This document shows positions 46,473 to 56,025 of a stretch of DNA of 64,000 bases, in pieces. The first letter of the stretch is position 1, and every line of letters begins with the position of its first letter. Position numbers and translations under genes: made by a program. Source of the DNA: Hyphomicrobiales bacterium (GTDB taxonomy: Bacteria; Pseudomonadota; Alphaproteobacteria; Rhizobiales; Beijerinckiaceae). The stretch is taken from the NCBI GenBank assembly GCA_900470095.1, contig UBZM01000010.1, positions 62,001-126,000 of the forward strand, in the 5' to 3' direction. The notes under the pieces are model-generated. The model searched no databases and was not told the DNA's origin. It was given only the letters and a program-made list of their open reading frames with translations.

Positions 46473-47318
46473 GTGGCGGTAACGGCCAGCTCCTGGCGAC
46501 AGCCCAGCATCCTTCCCGGTTTCGGGTTGTCGCTGGCCATCACGATCAGCGCCTTGTCGCTGATCGTGCTCATCCCGCTCGCAGCTCTCTTCCTCAAGGC
46601 GGCAAGCGCTGGCCCTGCTGATATCTGGGCGATCATCACCTCGGCCCGCACCCAGGCCGCCCTGCGGCTCTCCTTTGGCGCTGCCCTGTTTTCTGCGATC
46701 CTCAACGCCATCTTCGGGCTGATCATCGCCTGGGTTCTGGTGCGCTACCGCTTCCCCGGCCGGCGGCTGCTCGATGCCGCAGTCGACCTGCCCTTCGCGC
46801 TGCCGACTGCTGTGGCAGGCATCGCTCTCGCCTCGATCTACGCGCCGAACGGCTGGATCGGCGCCCTGCTGGCTCCCTACAATATCAAGGTCGCCTATAC
46901 CCCGCTCGGAGTCATGGTGGCGCTCGTCTTCATCGGCCTGCCCTTCGTGGTGCGGACTGTGCAACCGGTGCTGGAGGAGGCCGATGCGGATATCGAGGAG
47001 GCGGCCGCGCTGCTCGGCGCCAGCCGCTTGCGCACTATTTTCAGGGTCATCCTTCCCGGCATCGTGCCCGCCTTGCTGACCGGCTTTGTCCTCGCCTTCG
47101 CCCGTGCCGTCGGCGAATACGGCTCGGTGATCTTCATCGCGGGCAACGTGCCGATGTTCTCCGAAATCGCCCCGCTCCTGATCGTGATCCGGCTGGAACA
47201 GTTCGACTATGCCGGCGCCTCCGTCGTCGCGACGATCATGCTGATCGTCTCCTTCGCACTGATCCTGGCGATCAATGGAATCCAGTCCTGGAGCCGCGGG
47301 AGACTGGGTCATGTCTGA
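46473..47318 (+). CDS. cysT: Sulfate ABC permease CysT
   Basis: A 281-aa permease from a GTG 4 nt after the sbp stop; earlier in-frame codons overlap sbp. About six helices, coupling loop IEEAAALLGASRLRTIFRV. It forms the channel with CysW, whose start overlaps it by 8 nt. Confidence 0.94.
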   Translation: MAVTASSWRQPSILPGFGLSLAITISALSLIVLIPLAALFLKAASAGPADIWAIITSARTQAALRLSFGAALFSAILNAIFGLIIAWVLVRYRFPGRRLLDAAVDLPFALPTAVAGIALASIYAPNGWIGALLAPYNIKVAYTPLGVMVALVFIGLPFVVRTVQPVLEEADADIEEAAALLGASRLRTIFRVILPGIVPALLTGFVLAFARAVGEYGSVIFIAGNVPMFSEIAPLLIVIRLEQFDYAGASVVATIMLIVSFALILAINGIQSWSRGRLGHV

Positions 47319-48186
47319 CTCGCCCCTGCCGGCCGCCATCTACAGGACCGACCGCGCGCTGCGCGACGGCTTCTGGATCCGCGCCCTGCTGTTGACCCTG
47401 GCACTGGGTTTTCTGCTGCTGTTCCTCTTCCTGCCGCTGATCGCGGTCTTCGTCGAAGCCTTTGCGAAGGGGTATGGGCTCTTCCTGGAGAGCATAACGG
47501 AGCCCGATGCCCTGAGCGCCGTTCGCCTGACCCTGCTGGTTGCCGCCATCGCGGTGCCCTTCAATCTGGTCGTCGGTGTCGCCGCCGCCTGGGCCATCGC
47601 CAAGTTCGAGTTCCGGGGAAAGAGCCTGCTGATCAGTTTCATCGACCTGCCCTTCTCGGTCTCTCCGGTGATCTCGGGCCTGGTCTATGTTCTGCTCTTC
47701 GGCGCGCAGGGCTTTCTCGGGCCCTGGCTCAAGGCCCATGATATCGAGATCATCTTCGCGCTGCCCGGGCTGGTGCTGGCGACGATCTTCGTCACCTTCC
47801 CCTTCGTTGCGCGCGAGTTGATTCCGCATATGCAGGCGCTCGGCTCCAGCGACGAAGAGGCGGCCCTGACGCTGGGCGCCTCGCCCTGGCGCACCTTCCT
47901 CACCATCACGCTGCCGAATGTGAAGTGGAGCCTGTTCTACGGGGTGCTGCTCTGCAACGCCCGCGCCATGGGCGAGTTCGGCGCCGTCACGGTCGTGTCC
48001 GGCCGGATCAGGGGTCTGACCACGACGATGCCGCTGCATGTCGAGATTCTCTACAATGAATACAACAGCGTCGCAGCCTTCGCCGTCGCCTCGTTGCTGG
48101 CCGGGCTGGCACTGGTGACGCTCGCCCTCAAGACCTATCTCGAATGGCACTTCGCGGATGCGATCTCCGCCAAGTCGCGCCATTGA
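47311..48186 (+). CDS. cysW: Sulfate ABC permease CysW
   Basis: A 291-aa permease; the ATG at 47311 is used rather than an earlier one inside cysT. About six helices, coupling loop DEEAALTLGASPWRTFLTI, and the CysW-typical MGEFGAVTVVSG before the last helices. It partners CysT and is energised by CysA. Confidence 0.95.
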   Translation: MSDSPLPAAIYRTDRALRDGFWIRALLLTLALGFLLLFLFLPLIAVFVEAFAKGYGLFLESITEPDALSAVRLTLLVAAIAVPFNLVVGVAAAWAIAKFEFRGKSLLISFIDLPFSVSPVISGLVYVLLFGAQGFLGPWLKAHDIEIIFALPGLVLATIFVTFPFVARELIPHMQALGSSDEEAALTLGASPWRTFLTITLPNVKWSLFYGVLLCNARAMGEFGAVTVVSGRIRGLTTTMPLHVEILYNEYNSVAAFAVASLLAGLALVTLALKTYLEWHFADAISAKSRH

Positions 48187-48198
48187 CGGAGGCTACCA

Positions 48199-49245
48199 AT
48201 GTCCGTTGCCGTGACCATCGAGAGCGTCCAGAAGAGCTTCTCGAATTTTGCTGCCCTCCGAGGCGTTTCGCTCGACGTGCAGCCCGGCGAACTCGTCGCG
48301 CTGCTCGGCCCATCGGGCTCGGGCAAGACCACGCTGCTGCGGCTGATCGCAGGGCTCGAACAGGCCGATGATGGCCGCGTGCTGTTTGACGAAACCGATA
48401 CGCGCCGGCTCAGCCTGCGCGAGCGGCGGATCGGCTTTGTCTTCCAGCACTACGCGCTGTTCAGGCATATGGATGTCGCGTCCAACATTGCCTTCGGCCT
48501 CAAGGCCCGCCCGCGGAGCGAGAGGCCGAGCGCGAGCGAAATCTCCAGGCGCGTCAGCGAACTGCTCGAGCTGGTCCAGCTTGGCGGGCTCGAACGGCGC
48601 TTCCCGACGCAACTATCCGGTGGTCAGCGCCAGCGCGTCGCACTTGCCCGTGCGCTCGCCATCGAGCCGCGCGTGCTGCTGCTCGACGAACCCTTTGGAG
48701 CGCTCGATGCCAAGGTCCGCAAGGATTTGCGCGGCTGGTTGCGCGACCTTCACAGGCGCACCGGCCACACCACCCTCTTCGTCACCCATGACCAGGAAGA
48801 GGCCCTTGAGCTGGCCGACCGCGTCGCGATCCTGAACGACGGGCGGCTGGAGCAGGTCGGCTCGCCCGATGATGTCTACGACCATCCAGCGACGCCCTTC
48901 GTCTGCGAATTCCTGGGCGAGGCCAACAAGCTTCCTGTCGAGGTCGTCGGCGGGCAGGCCTTCTTCGGCAACCGGCCGGTCCTCGGCGGTCTGCAGCAGA
49001 ACCAGGGCGGGGCAGCCTCGCTCTATGTCCGGCCGCAGCATATGCGCATCGTTGACGATACCCCGCTCGCCCTGCCCGGCGTGGTCGAGGATCTGCGCCG
49101 GAACGGGCCGCTACGGCGCGCCGAAGTCGCCGTTGAAGGCCTGATCCGACGGATCGATGTCGATCTCGCAAGCCAGGTCGCACCCGCCATTGGCGAACGC
49201 GTGCGTTTGCGGATCACCCATGGCAGCCTGTTCGCCGCGGCGTGA
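48199..49245 (+). CDS. cysA: Sulfate ABC importer ATPase
   Basis: A 348-aa ATPase with intact Walker A (GPSGSGKTT), signature ([15 protein letters not shown]), Walker B ([14 protein letters not shown]) and H-loop (VTHDQEEAL), plus a C-terminal TOBE-type regulatory region. It couples ATP hydrolysis to sulfate import through CysT/CysW. It is the last importer gene; OsmC follows after 70 nt. Confidence 0.96.
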   Translation: MSVAVTIESVQKSFSNFAALRGVSLDVQPGELVALLGPSGSGKTTLLRLIAGLEQADDGRVLFDETDTRRLSLRERRIGFVFQHYALFRHMDVASNIAFGLKARPRSERPSASEISRRVSELLELVQLGGLERRFPTQLSGGQRQRVALARALAIEPRVLLLDEPFGALDAKVRKDLRGWLRDLHRRTGHTTLFVTHDQEEALELADRVAILNDGRLEQVGSPDDVYDHPATPFVCEFLGEANKLPVEVVGGQAFFGNRPVLGGLQQNQGGAASLYVRPQHMRIVDDTPLALPGVVEDLRRNGPLRRAEVAVEGLIRRIDVDLASQVAPAIGERVRLRITHGSLFAAA

Positions 49246-49315
49246 CGCCACCCTCGCCTCATCGCCGCCGACCGTTTAAGTCTTTCGCCGAGTCAGGCTT
49301 TGAGAGGACACGACG

Positions 49316-49753
49316 ATGAAAGCACGGGCAAGCTGGGTCGAAGGCATGGCCTTCATGGGTGAGGCCGGCAGCGGCCACGCGATCGTCATGGACGGAGCTC
49401 CGGAATATGGCGGGCGCAACATCGGCATCCGGCCGATGGAGATGCTGCTGATCGGTCTAGCGGGCTGCACCGGCTTCGATGTCGTCTCGATCCTCAAGAA
49501 GGGCCGCGAAGCCGTCACGGGTTGTGAGGTCGAAGTCGAGGCCGAACGCGCGACTGAAGACCCGAAGGTCTTCACCAAGATCCATCTCTCCTATCGCGTG
49601 ACCGGCCGCGGGCTGGCGCAAGCCAAAGTCGAGCGCGCCGTCACGTTGTCGAAGGAAAAATACTGCTCCGCCTCGATCATGCTCGGGGCGACGGCCGAGA
49701 TGAGCTACGCGCTCGAAGTTGTCGATGAACTGCAGCAGGTGGCGGCGGAATGA
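49316..49753 (+). CDS. OsmC-family thiol peroxidase-like protein
   Basis: A 145-aa OsmC/YhfA-type protein with the two redox cysteines C51 (GLAGCTGFD) and C117 (KEKYCSASIML). OsmC/Ohr members reduce organic hydroperoxides, while the YhfA branch often has no proven activity. It overlaps the sulfurtransferase start by 4 nt (ATGA), so the two probably handle reactive sulfur or thiols together. Confidence 0.85.
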   Translation: MKARASWVEGMAFMGEAGSGHAIVMDGAPEYGGRNIGIRPMEMLLIGLAGCTGFDVVSILKKGREAVTGCEVEVEAERATEDPKVFTKIHLSYRVTGRGLAQAKVERAVTLSKEKYCSASIMLGATAEMSYALEVVDELQQVAAE

Positions 49754-50622
49754 GCGATACCTTCTCCGGACTGATCACGCCTGAGGCCCTGGCCGCGCGT
49801 CTGGCCGACAGCAACCTCGTCGTTCTCGACATCCGCTCATCGGTCGATGGTGGCGGAAGGGCGGCCTATGAAGCGGGACATATCCCAGGCGCCGTGCACA
49901 CCAACTACGTCGCCGACGGCTGGCGCGCCAAGGTCGGCAATGCACCGGGCATGCTGCCGCCCCTCGACCATCTGGCCGGGCTGGTCGGCAGCCTCGGCAT
50001 CAAGCCGCATGATGATGTCGTCATCGTACCGGCGGGTGTCAGCGCGACCGACTTCGCCGCAGCCGCGCGGGTCTACTGGACATTGAAGCTGATCGGCCAT
50101 GGCCAGCAGGCCATTCTCGATGGCGGCTTCCGCGCGTGGAGCGCCGACCCGTCGCGACCGATCGAAGCCGGTCCATCCGCGCCAAATCCGGCCGAGCCCT
50201 ATCCCATCGTCGTGCAGCAGCGGCTGCGCAGCACCGCCGATGCCGCCCTCGTCGCCTCGAAGAGCAGGCTCGCCACCCTGGTCGACGCCCGTTCGGCGAG
50301 CTATTTCGAGGGCCGCGAGAAGGCTGCGGAGGCGACGCGCGCTGGGCATATTCCTGGCGCCATTTCGCGTGACTACGCAGAGGCCTTCGATCTCTCGACC
50401 GGCCGCCTGAAACCAGCAGGCGATCTGTCCGCCCTGTTCTCCGGCGTGCCGAACGGACCGGCGATTTCCTATTGCAACACCGGCCACACCGCAGCGCTGA
50501 ACTGGTTCGTGCTCTCCGAGCTTCTGGGGAACGACGAGGTGTCGCTCTATGACGGCTCGATGACCGACTGGACGCAGGATTTGGAACGCCCGGTTGCAAC
50601 GAGGGATAGTCAGGCGGCCTGA
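49750..50622 (+). CDS. Sulfurtransferase (rhodanese/3-mercaptopyruvate type)
   Basis: A 290-aa protein with two rhodanese domains; the second has the active-site cysteine C242 in YCNTGHTA. The first domain is inactive-like (it has VPAGVS at the equivalent loop). This is the layout of thiosulfate and 3-mercaptopyruvate sulfurtransferases (SseA/YnjE type); which donor is used cannot be told. It closes the sulfur cluster and is followed by a long perfect hairpin. Confidence 0.88.
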   Translation: MSDTFSGLITPEALAARLADSNLVVLDIRSSVDGGGRAAYEAGHIPGAVHTNYVADGWRAKVGNAPGMLPPLDHLAGLVGSLGIKPHDDVVIVPAGVSATDFAAAARVYWTLKLIGHGQQAILDGGFRAWSADPSRPIEAGPSAPNPAEPYPIVVQQRLRSTADAALVASKSRLATLVDARSASYFEGREKAAEATRAGHIPGAISRDYAEAFDLSTGRLKPAGDLSALFSGVPNGPAISYCNTGHTAALNWFVLSELLGNDEVSLYDGSMTDWTQDLERPVATRDSQAA

Positions 50623-50629
50623 TAACGCC

Positions 50630-50663
50630 GAGCGGAGGCGCGCGTTGACGCGCGCCTCCGCTC
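50630..50663. terminator. Perfect hairpin between convergent genes
   Basis: Fifteen base pairs (starting GAGCGGAGGCG, ending CGCCTCCGCTC) around loop TTGA, 7 nt after the sulfurtransferase stop and 35 nt before the end of the convergent methyltransferase gene. No T-run; it may act in both directions. Confidence 0.65.
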
Positions 50664-50698
50664 GCGCCCTGCCTGAATCCAGTTGTCGTTCGCCCCTT

Positions 50699-51289
50699 TC
50701 AGACCAGGCTCGACCGCGAGGGCCTATGCCGGGCAATCCGGTAAACGGACGCCGGCGGGATGTTGCGCAATGTCGAGCCGATGCGGGTCGCGCGAAGGCC
50801 GAGGCGCTCCAGGATCGTCTTCGGGATGGGGCAGCGCGTCGTATAGGTAACCTGATAGAAGACACCACCCGGCCGCAAATAGCCAAACGCGCCCCTCAGA
50901 ATGGCGATGACCTTTCGCGGCGGCATCGAGAGCACGGGAAGGCCGCTGATCACGGCGCCAGCCCCTCCTGCTTCGAAAAATGCGGCTTCGCGAATGCGTG
51001 AAGCGTCCATCCAGTGCACACGGGCTTCGGGAAAGCGCATTTCGAGCAGCTGCGCAAAATCGGCCCCGCACTCGACGAGGGTCAGGTCGTGCTCGGGCAT
51101 GCCGCGCCTGATGAGCGCCTGGGTAAACGCGCCGGTTCCCGGTCCAAGTTCAATGACGGGCCCGGTTTCCGGCGTGATCTCCTGTGTCATCAGATCCGCC
51201 AGTACGGTGCCCGACGGCGTCACCGAAGCGACACGCAACGGCGCACCGATCCAGGCGCGGAAGAAAGACCAGTTGTCAGAAGCCCGCAT
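50699..51289 (-). CDS. PmtA-like phospholipid N-methyltransferase
   Basis: A 196-aa class I SAM-dependent methyltransferase. The start at 51289 has AGAGGA 7 nt upstream; the frame is open for 125 more codons but those are low-complexity. Motif I is VIELGPGTGAFTQAL at about 46-60, followed by LVECGADFAQLL and PVLSMPPRKV. Short cytosolic enzymes of this type in Hyphomicrobiales methylate phosphatidylethanolamine toward phosphatidylcholine. The C-terminus is basic (about 25 residues rich in Arg), which may help membrane contact. Confidence 0.8.
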   Translation of the reverse strand: MRASDNWSFFRAWIGAPLRVASVTPSGTVLADLMTQEITPETGPVIELGPGTGAFTQALIRRGMPEHDLTLVECGADFAQLLEMRFPEARVHWMDASRIREAAFFEAGGAGAVISGLPVLSMPPRKVIAILRGAFGYLRPGGVFYQVTYTTRCPIPKTILERLGLRATRIGSTLRNIPPASVYRIARHRPSRSSLV

Positions 51290-51473
51290 GTCGGTCCTCT
51301 GCCCGGAGGTGTCTTCAGGCGCAATGCGGAGGCTTCGCCCGACGCTGGGTGGCATTCTCGATGACATGTGCAGTCCATCCCAGTGGCGGCCACCGCAACG
51401 GTCGAGCGGGCCCGGAGCTTCCATGAGTGCACCGCTCTGTCTCGCGGCGCCGTCGGCACCGATCCCACGACTG

Positions 51474-51578
51474 GGTTGAGCCAACCTGTCATGCAGAGGC
51501 GTAGGGGCGTGGCGGGCTCGACGAGGCCCGAAGAGCTCTCGCCGGCGACCTCGGGACCGGCCCGTCATGCAAGGTTGG
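51474..51578. repeat. Mirror-image repeats in the PmtA/two-component intergenic region
   Basis: GGTTGAGCCAACC is followed by TGTCATGCA (to 51495). GTCATGCA then recurs at 51564-51571, immediately followed by AGGTTGG. So CCAACCT-GTCATGCA and GTCATGCA-AGGTTGG flank 68 bases. They lie between the divergent methyltransferase and response-regulator genes (gap 51290-51630, no gene otherwise) and may be binding sites of that regulator. Confidence 0.45.
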
Positions 51579-51630
51579 CGCAATCCGCAGTCGATAGGCG
51601 GGTACCCCCTGAGGAGCGGGAGATTCCGCG

Positions 51631-52311
51631 TTGCGCATCTTGTTGGTCGAGGATGAGCCGGCAATGGCCTCAGCCCTGCGCAGCGCGCTGACCCGCCAGG
51701 ACATGATCGTCGACCATCTTCCGACCAGAGCGGATGCAGAGGCGATGCTGAGCGAAAGCCGCGGCATCTATGATGCAGTACTGCTCGACCGCCAATTGCC
51801 CGATGGCGACGGCCTGGATCTGGTCCGAAGACTGCGGGCGAAGGGCGATACGGTGCCTGTCCTCATGCTGACGGCGCGCGGGGACCTGATCGACCGGGTC
51901 GCGGGTCTCGACCATGGAGCCGATGACTATCTCGGCAAGCCCTTCGCTTTCGAGGAACTTCTGGCGCGGCTGCGCGCACTCCTGCGCCGGCCTGCCGGCA
52001 TGCGGTCCGATACTGTGCGGATCGGTCGCCTGTCCTTCGATTTCGTCCACCGTGAGACCCGCGTGGCAGGCCAGATGCTCGCCATGCCGCGGCGCGAATT
52101 GCTGGTGCTCGAATCCCTGATGCGCCGGATGGGGCGAATGGTCTTGCGAACCTTCCTGATGGAGGCGGTGTTCGGCCTGGATGACGAGATCCAGTCCAAT
52201 GCGCTCGATACCCATGTCTCTCGCCTGCGCCGCAAGCTGGCTGAAGCCGATGCCGGCGCGACGATCGATGGGATTCGCGGAGTAGGCTACCTCATCCGCG
52301 AAACCACCTGA
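51631..52311 (+). CDS. OmpR-family response regulator
   Basis: A 226-aa regulator from a TTG start. The receiver domain has D53 as phosphoacceptor (AVLLDRQLPDGDG) and the K in DDYLGKPFAF; the OmpR-type winged helix is at about 128-224. It lies 2 nt before its histidine kinase. The pair resembles TctD/QseB systems. Its targets are unknown; the divergent PmtA-like gene and the mirrored repeats between them are obvious candidates. Confidence 0.92.
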   Translation: MRILLVEDEPAMASALRSALTRQDMIVDHLPTRADAEAMLSESRGIYDAVLLDRQLPDGDGLDLVRRLRAKGDTVPVLMLTARGDLIDRVAGLDHGADDYLGKPFAFEELLARLRALLRRPAGMRSDTVRIGRLSFDFVHRETRVAGQMLAMPRRELLVLESLMRRMGRMVLRTFLMEAVFGLDDEIQSNALDTHVSRLRRKLAEADAGATIDGIRGVGYLIRETT

Positions 52312-52313
52312 CG

Positions 52314-53666
52314 ATGAATGGCGGGCATTCCCTCAAGCGCCGGCTGATCGGGCGGCTCATGGCGTTCCAGGCTGCCGCCATCATGCTGATCGTCGCTGGC
52401 CTCTTCGCCACAGGGGCGTTGTTCGACTTCTCGTCGGTCGAGAGCACCATCGAAACCCTGAGGGGTGCGGTGGTGCGCGGACCGACCGGCAAGTTGGTGC
52501 TGCGGCCCACGCGCGAATTGACGCGGATGCGGGCCGCGAATCCAAATCTCTGGTTCGTCATCCGGGACCGCACGGGCCATCGCGTATCCGAAGGAGCCGT
52601 CCCCGCGGATTTCAGCCAGCTCGGCGACAGCCTCGATCACATCGGCCAGGCCCGGCTCGGCTGGAATATCGGCGATCCTCCTCGCCCCACGGCACGGATC
52701 AGATGGGTCAGCAGCGCAGCCGGCGAAGTCCAGGTCGTGACGGGCACCGAGACCCGGGCATCGCTCTATCTTGTGACCCTGGGCATGAGCCTCGTGTTCC
52801 TCAAGGAGGTTCTGCCCGTTCTCGCCGTGATGGCGGTCGCTGCCCTTCTGGCCACTCCGCTGGTGGTCCGAGGAGCCCTGGCTGGATTGGGCAGGGCAGC
52901 GGAGCAGGCCGAGCGCATCGAGATCGACCGGCGGGGCGTTCGCTTGCCCCTTGATGACGTGCCGGCCGAGATCGCGCCGCTGGTCACGGCGGTGAATGCC
53001 GCCCTTGGACGTCTCGACCGAGGCTACGAGCAACACAAGCGCTTCCTCGCGGCAGCCGCGCATGAACTGCGGACACCCGTCGCCATTCTCAATACGAGGC
53101 TGGCATCTCTGCCTGCGGGCGAAGAAAAAGTGCGCCTCCTCCAGGATGTCGCGCGCCTGGCGACCATGATGGAGCAGCTTCTCGACCTTGAGCGACTCGA
53201 TCAGCAGACGGACACGTTCACGCCCATGGACCTCAACGCGATTGCGAAGCGGGTCGTGGTCGACCTCGCCCCCCTGGCTTTCGCCGCAGGCTATCAGATG
53301 GAGTTCAAGCCTGAGGGAGATGCGGTTACGGTCATTGGAGATCCGCTCTCAGTCGAGCGAGCCCTGACCAATCTGGTCCAGAACGCGATCGAGCATGGCG
53401 GCCGCGCCGGAACGATTGCCGTTCGCGTCGGTCACTCCGCGATCATCGACATCCAGGACGAGGGACGCGGCATTCCACGCGAGCAGCGCGAACGTGTCTT
53501 CGAGCCCTTTCAGAGGCTTCATGCGCAAAGCCGAGGCTCGGGCCTCGGTCTCAACCTCGTTCGCGAGATCATGCATCGTCACGGAGGCGAGGTGCTTGCG
53601 CTTGATTCAGCGTCGGGTGGTGCCTGTCTCAGGATGGTCTTCCCCCAGCCAGACCTGGCCCTCTGA
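52314..53666 (+). CDS. Sensor histidine kinase
   Basis: A 450-aa kinase. Transmembrane helices at about 12-38 and 160-190 bracket a periplasmic domain of about 115 residues; a HAMP-like linker follows. H250 lies in HELRTPVAIL; the ATPase boxes are NLVQNAIEHGG, DEGRGI and SGLGLNLVREI. It phosphorylates the upstream regulator. The periplasmic domain has no recognised ligand fold. It ends 8 nt from the convergent small secreted-protein gene. Confidence 0.92.
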   Translation: MNGGHSLKRRLIGRLMAFQAAAIMLIVAGLFATGALFDFSSVESTIETLRGAVVRGPTGKLVLRPTRELTRMRAANPNLWFVIRDRTGHRVSEGAVPADFSQLGDSLDHIGQARLGWNIGDPPRPTARIRWVSSAAGEVQVVTGTETRASLYLVTLGMSLVFLKEVLPVLAVMAVAALLATPLVVRGALAGLGRAAEQAERIEIDRRGVRLPLDDVPAEIAPLVTAVNAALGRLDRGYEQHKRFLAAAAHELRTPVAILNTRLASLPAGEEKVRLLQDVARLATMMEQLLDLERLDQQTDTFTPMDLNAIAKRVVVDLAPLAFAAGYQMEFKPEGDAVTVIGDPLSVERALTNLVQNAIEHGGRAGTIAVRVGHSAIIDIQDEGRGIPREQRERVFEPFQRLHAQSRGSGLGLNLVREIMHRHGGEVLALDSASGGACLRMVFPQPDLAL

Positions 53667-53674
53667 GCCCGCAG

Positions 53675-54049
53675 CTATTTCCAGAAGCCGTTGTCCTTCG
53701 CCCTGTCCTTCGCCCTCTCCCGCCACCTCCGGGGCTGGTACACCGCATGGCAATCATACGCCTCTCCTAAGCTGGAGCGTCCGTCCGTGCACGGATCGTA
53801 GGGCGCGCGGCCTGCGTGCCAGCGCCGCAGCTCCGCCTCGCAATCGACCGCTCGGCCGAAGCTGAAGCGCCCATCCCTGCAGGGCGAATAGGGCTCGCGT
53901 TCGTCCTGGACCGATCGCACGGGCGGCGCGTTGGCGGGCAATGCCAGAATCAAGCCGGATTGGGGATGCGCCTCCGCCGAAACGGCGGAGGCCGAAAGCG
54001 TCAGCAGGGTGGCGACGCCTCTGGCAATGCTGGTGCGAGCCCTGTCCAT
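53675..54049 (-). CDS. Secreted protein with two cysteine repeats
   Basis: A 124-aa exported protein; the ATG at 54049 gives a good signal peptide (ending SAVSAEA). Two near-identical modules 30 residues apart, YSPCRDGRFSFGRAVDC (54-70) and YDPCTDGRSSLGEAYDC (84-100), each hold two cysteines 13 apart and the core P-C-x-D-G-R. A basic C-terminal tail follows. I recognise no family. It converges with the histidine kinase gene, which is unlikely to be co-transcribed. Confidence 0.7.
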   Translation of the reverse strand: MDRARTSIARGVATLLTLSASAVSAEAHPQSGLILALPANAPPVRSVQDEREPYSPCRDGRFSFGRAVDCEAELRRWHAGRAPYDPCTDGRSSLGEAYDCHAVYQPRRWRERAKDRAKDNGFWK

Positions 54050-54265
54050 CGTGATCTCCCTGCGCGGCGAAGCAACAGCTGCTTTCGCCCGCCGGCATCG
54101 TCGCGGGGCTCGATTGAATGAACATTGCAAGTGACATGGAATCCGGCGGCTCTGCCTGCGATCCCGGTTGCAATTTGCAAAACCTCTAAAAACACGTCAA
54201 AGGAAGCGCCATATGCGCCGGCCCCGCCGCGCCCCTTCCTGATCCAGTGTCCGAGCTTGTCGCCG

Positions 54266-55585
54266 ATGAACGCCGTCGCGCCGAAGATTTCTTTCGTCTC
54301 CCTGGGCTGCCCCAAGGCCCTCGTCGATTCCGAACGCATCATCACCTCGCTGCGCTCGGAAGGTTACGAGCTCACCAAGAGCCATGCGGGCGCTGATCTC
54401 GTCATCGTCAATACCTGCGGCTTCCTCGACAGCGCCAAGGCGGAGTCGCTGGAGGCGATCGGCTCGGCCATGGCTGAGAACGGCAAGGTCATCGTCACCG
54501 GCTGCATGGGCGCCGAGCCCGAGCAAATCCGCGACGCCTTCCCGAACGTGCTGGCGATCACCGGCCCGCAGGCCTATGAGAGCGTCGTCTCGGCTGTGCA
54601 TCAAGCGGTGCCGCCCAGGCACGATCCCTTTGTCGACCTGGTCCCGGACCAGGGCATCAAGCTCACCCCGAGGCACTACGCCTATCTCAAGATTTCAGAG
54701 GGTTGCAACAATCGCTGCAGCTTCTGCATTATCCCGAAGCTGCGCGGGGACCTGGTCTCGCGACCGATCGGCGATGTGCTGCGCGAGGCCGAGAAGCTGG
54801 TCAAGGCTGGCGTCAAGGAGCTGCTGGTCATCTCCCAGGACACCAGCGCCTACGGCCTCGATGTCAAATATGCCCCCTCGCTCTGGAAGGATCGCGAGGT
54901 CCGCACGCGCTTCTTCGAGCTGGCGCGGGAACTCGGCCAGATGGGGGTCTGGGTGCGGATGCACTATGTCTATCCCTATCCGCATGTCGACGAGGTCATC
55001 CCGCTGATGCAGGAAGGGCTCATTCTGCCCTATCTCGATATTCCCTTTCAGCACGCATCTCCCAGCGTTCTCAAGGCGATGAAGCGCCCGGCTCACCAGG
55101 ACCGCACGCTCGACCGCCTGCGCAAATGGCGCGAGATCTGTCCCGATCTCGCCATCCGCTCGACCTTCATCGTCGGCTTCCCAGGCGAGACGGAAGAGGA
55201 TGTCCAGTTCCTGCTCGACTGGCTGAAGGAAGCAAAGCTCGAGCGCGTCGGCTGCTTCAAATACGAGCCGGTCAAGGGTGCGCCTGCCAATGATCTCGGC
55301 CTGCCGCTGATCCCGGAGGACGAGAAGGAAGCGCGCTGGCATCGTTTCATGAAGGCGCAGGCAGAAATCAGCACCCGGATCGTCAAGAGCCGGGTCGGCA
55401 AGCGCATTCAGGTGATCATCGACGAGGCCGGCCCAACGGTCGCCAAGGGCCGCTCGAAATGGGATGCGCCCGAGATCGACGGCAATGTCTATGTTGCGAG
55501 CCGTCGGCCGCTCAGGGCCGGCGACATCGTGACCGTGAAGATCGAGCGGGCCGACGCTTATGATCTGCACGGAATGGCGGTCTGA
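54266..55585 (+). CDS. rimO: Ribosomal protein S12 methylthiotransferase RimO
   Basis: A 439-aa radical-SAM enzyme that adds a methylthio group to Asp of ribosomal protein S12. The N-terminal UPF0004 domain holds C15 (SLGCPK), a second Cys in VNTCGF and a third in VTGCMGA for one [4Fe-4S] cluster. The radical-SAM motif is C147, C151 and C154 (CNNRCSFC), and a TRAM domain closes the protein. The ATG at 54266 is used because the preceding codons are not protein-like. Confidence 0.95.
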   Translation: MNAVAPKISFVSLGCPKALVDSERIITSLRSEGYELTKSHAGADLVIVNTCGFLDSAKAESLEAIGSAMAENGKVIVTGCMGAEPEQIRDAFPNVLAITGPQAYESVVSAVHQAVPPRHDPFVDLVPDQGIKLTPRHYAYLKISEGCNNRCSFCIIPKLRGDLVSRPIGDVLREAEKLVKAGVKELLVISQDTSAYGLDVKYAPSLWKDREVRTRFFELARELGQMGVWVRMHYVYPYPHVDEVIPLMQEGLILPYLDIPFQHASPSVLKAMKRPAHQDRTLDRLRKWREICPDLAIRSTFIVGFPGETEEDVQFLLDWLKEAKLERVGCFKYEPVKGAPANDLGLPLIPEDEKEARWHRFMKAQAEISTRIVKSRVGKRIQVIIDEAGPTVAKGRSKWDAPEIDGNVYVASRRPLRAGDIVTVKIERADAYDLHGMAV

Positions 55586-55652
55586 TCGGGCCGGGCTGCT
55601 TTCGCAAGGGGCGCGGATGATCTGTCGCCGCGCCGCATGATTGAGGACCTCG

Positions 55653-55958
55653 CTACCTCAGGCGGGTCCGAAGGAGCGCGACCACACGCATCGGCGGGCT
55701 CCGTGTCGGAGGCGGCGCGCTACAGATATGCCTTGCGCCATTTGCGCGGCCGCCGCGGAGCTCGACGGCGCGAGTGAGCCGCGCCTTCCCCGATGGGGCT
55801 TCGCGCAGCAGCTGAAACACCGAAGGGGCGCTTCCGCCCGCTGCACCCTCACCGTCCCGACGACCTCCGTCGCCGCCGCTGCTTTGCTGAGCCATTGCGA
55901 CCGTCGAAATGGTGAGAGAGGCCAGGAGCAGACCGGTGAAGCGAAGTGTCCGGTTCAT
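55653..55958 (-). CDS. Small exported protein, Gly/Arg-rich
   Basis: A 101-aa protein whose ATG has GGGAGA 6 nt upstream. A convincing signal peptide (MNRTLRFTGLLLASLTISTV, cleaved near MAQ) precedes a short mature part rich in Gly, Ser and Arg without a fold I can identify. The mature sequence is low-complexity and the gene could be a rapidly evolving envelope protein. It is the only candidate between rimO and the next membrane protein. Confidence 0.5.
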   Translation of the reverse strand: MNRTLRFTGLLLASLTISTVAMAQQSSGGDGGRRDGEGAAGGSAPSVFQLLREAPSGKARLTRAVELRGGRANGARHICSAPPPTRSPPMRVVALLRTRLR

Positions 55959-56025
55959 GACATGTCTCCCGAATGAGGGTCAGCAACGGCTGCCCCTCAT
56001 TGGTCGCATCATCTCCGGAACAGGT

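Noticed and set aside
51290-51664. 125-codon N-terminal extension of the PmtA-like frame
   Set aside because: Low-complexity sequence over an intergenic region with operator-like repeats; the shorter form has a good ribosome-binding site.
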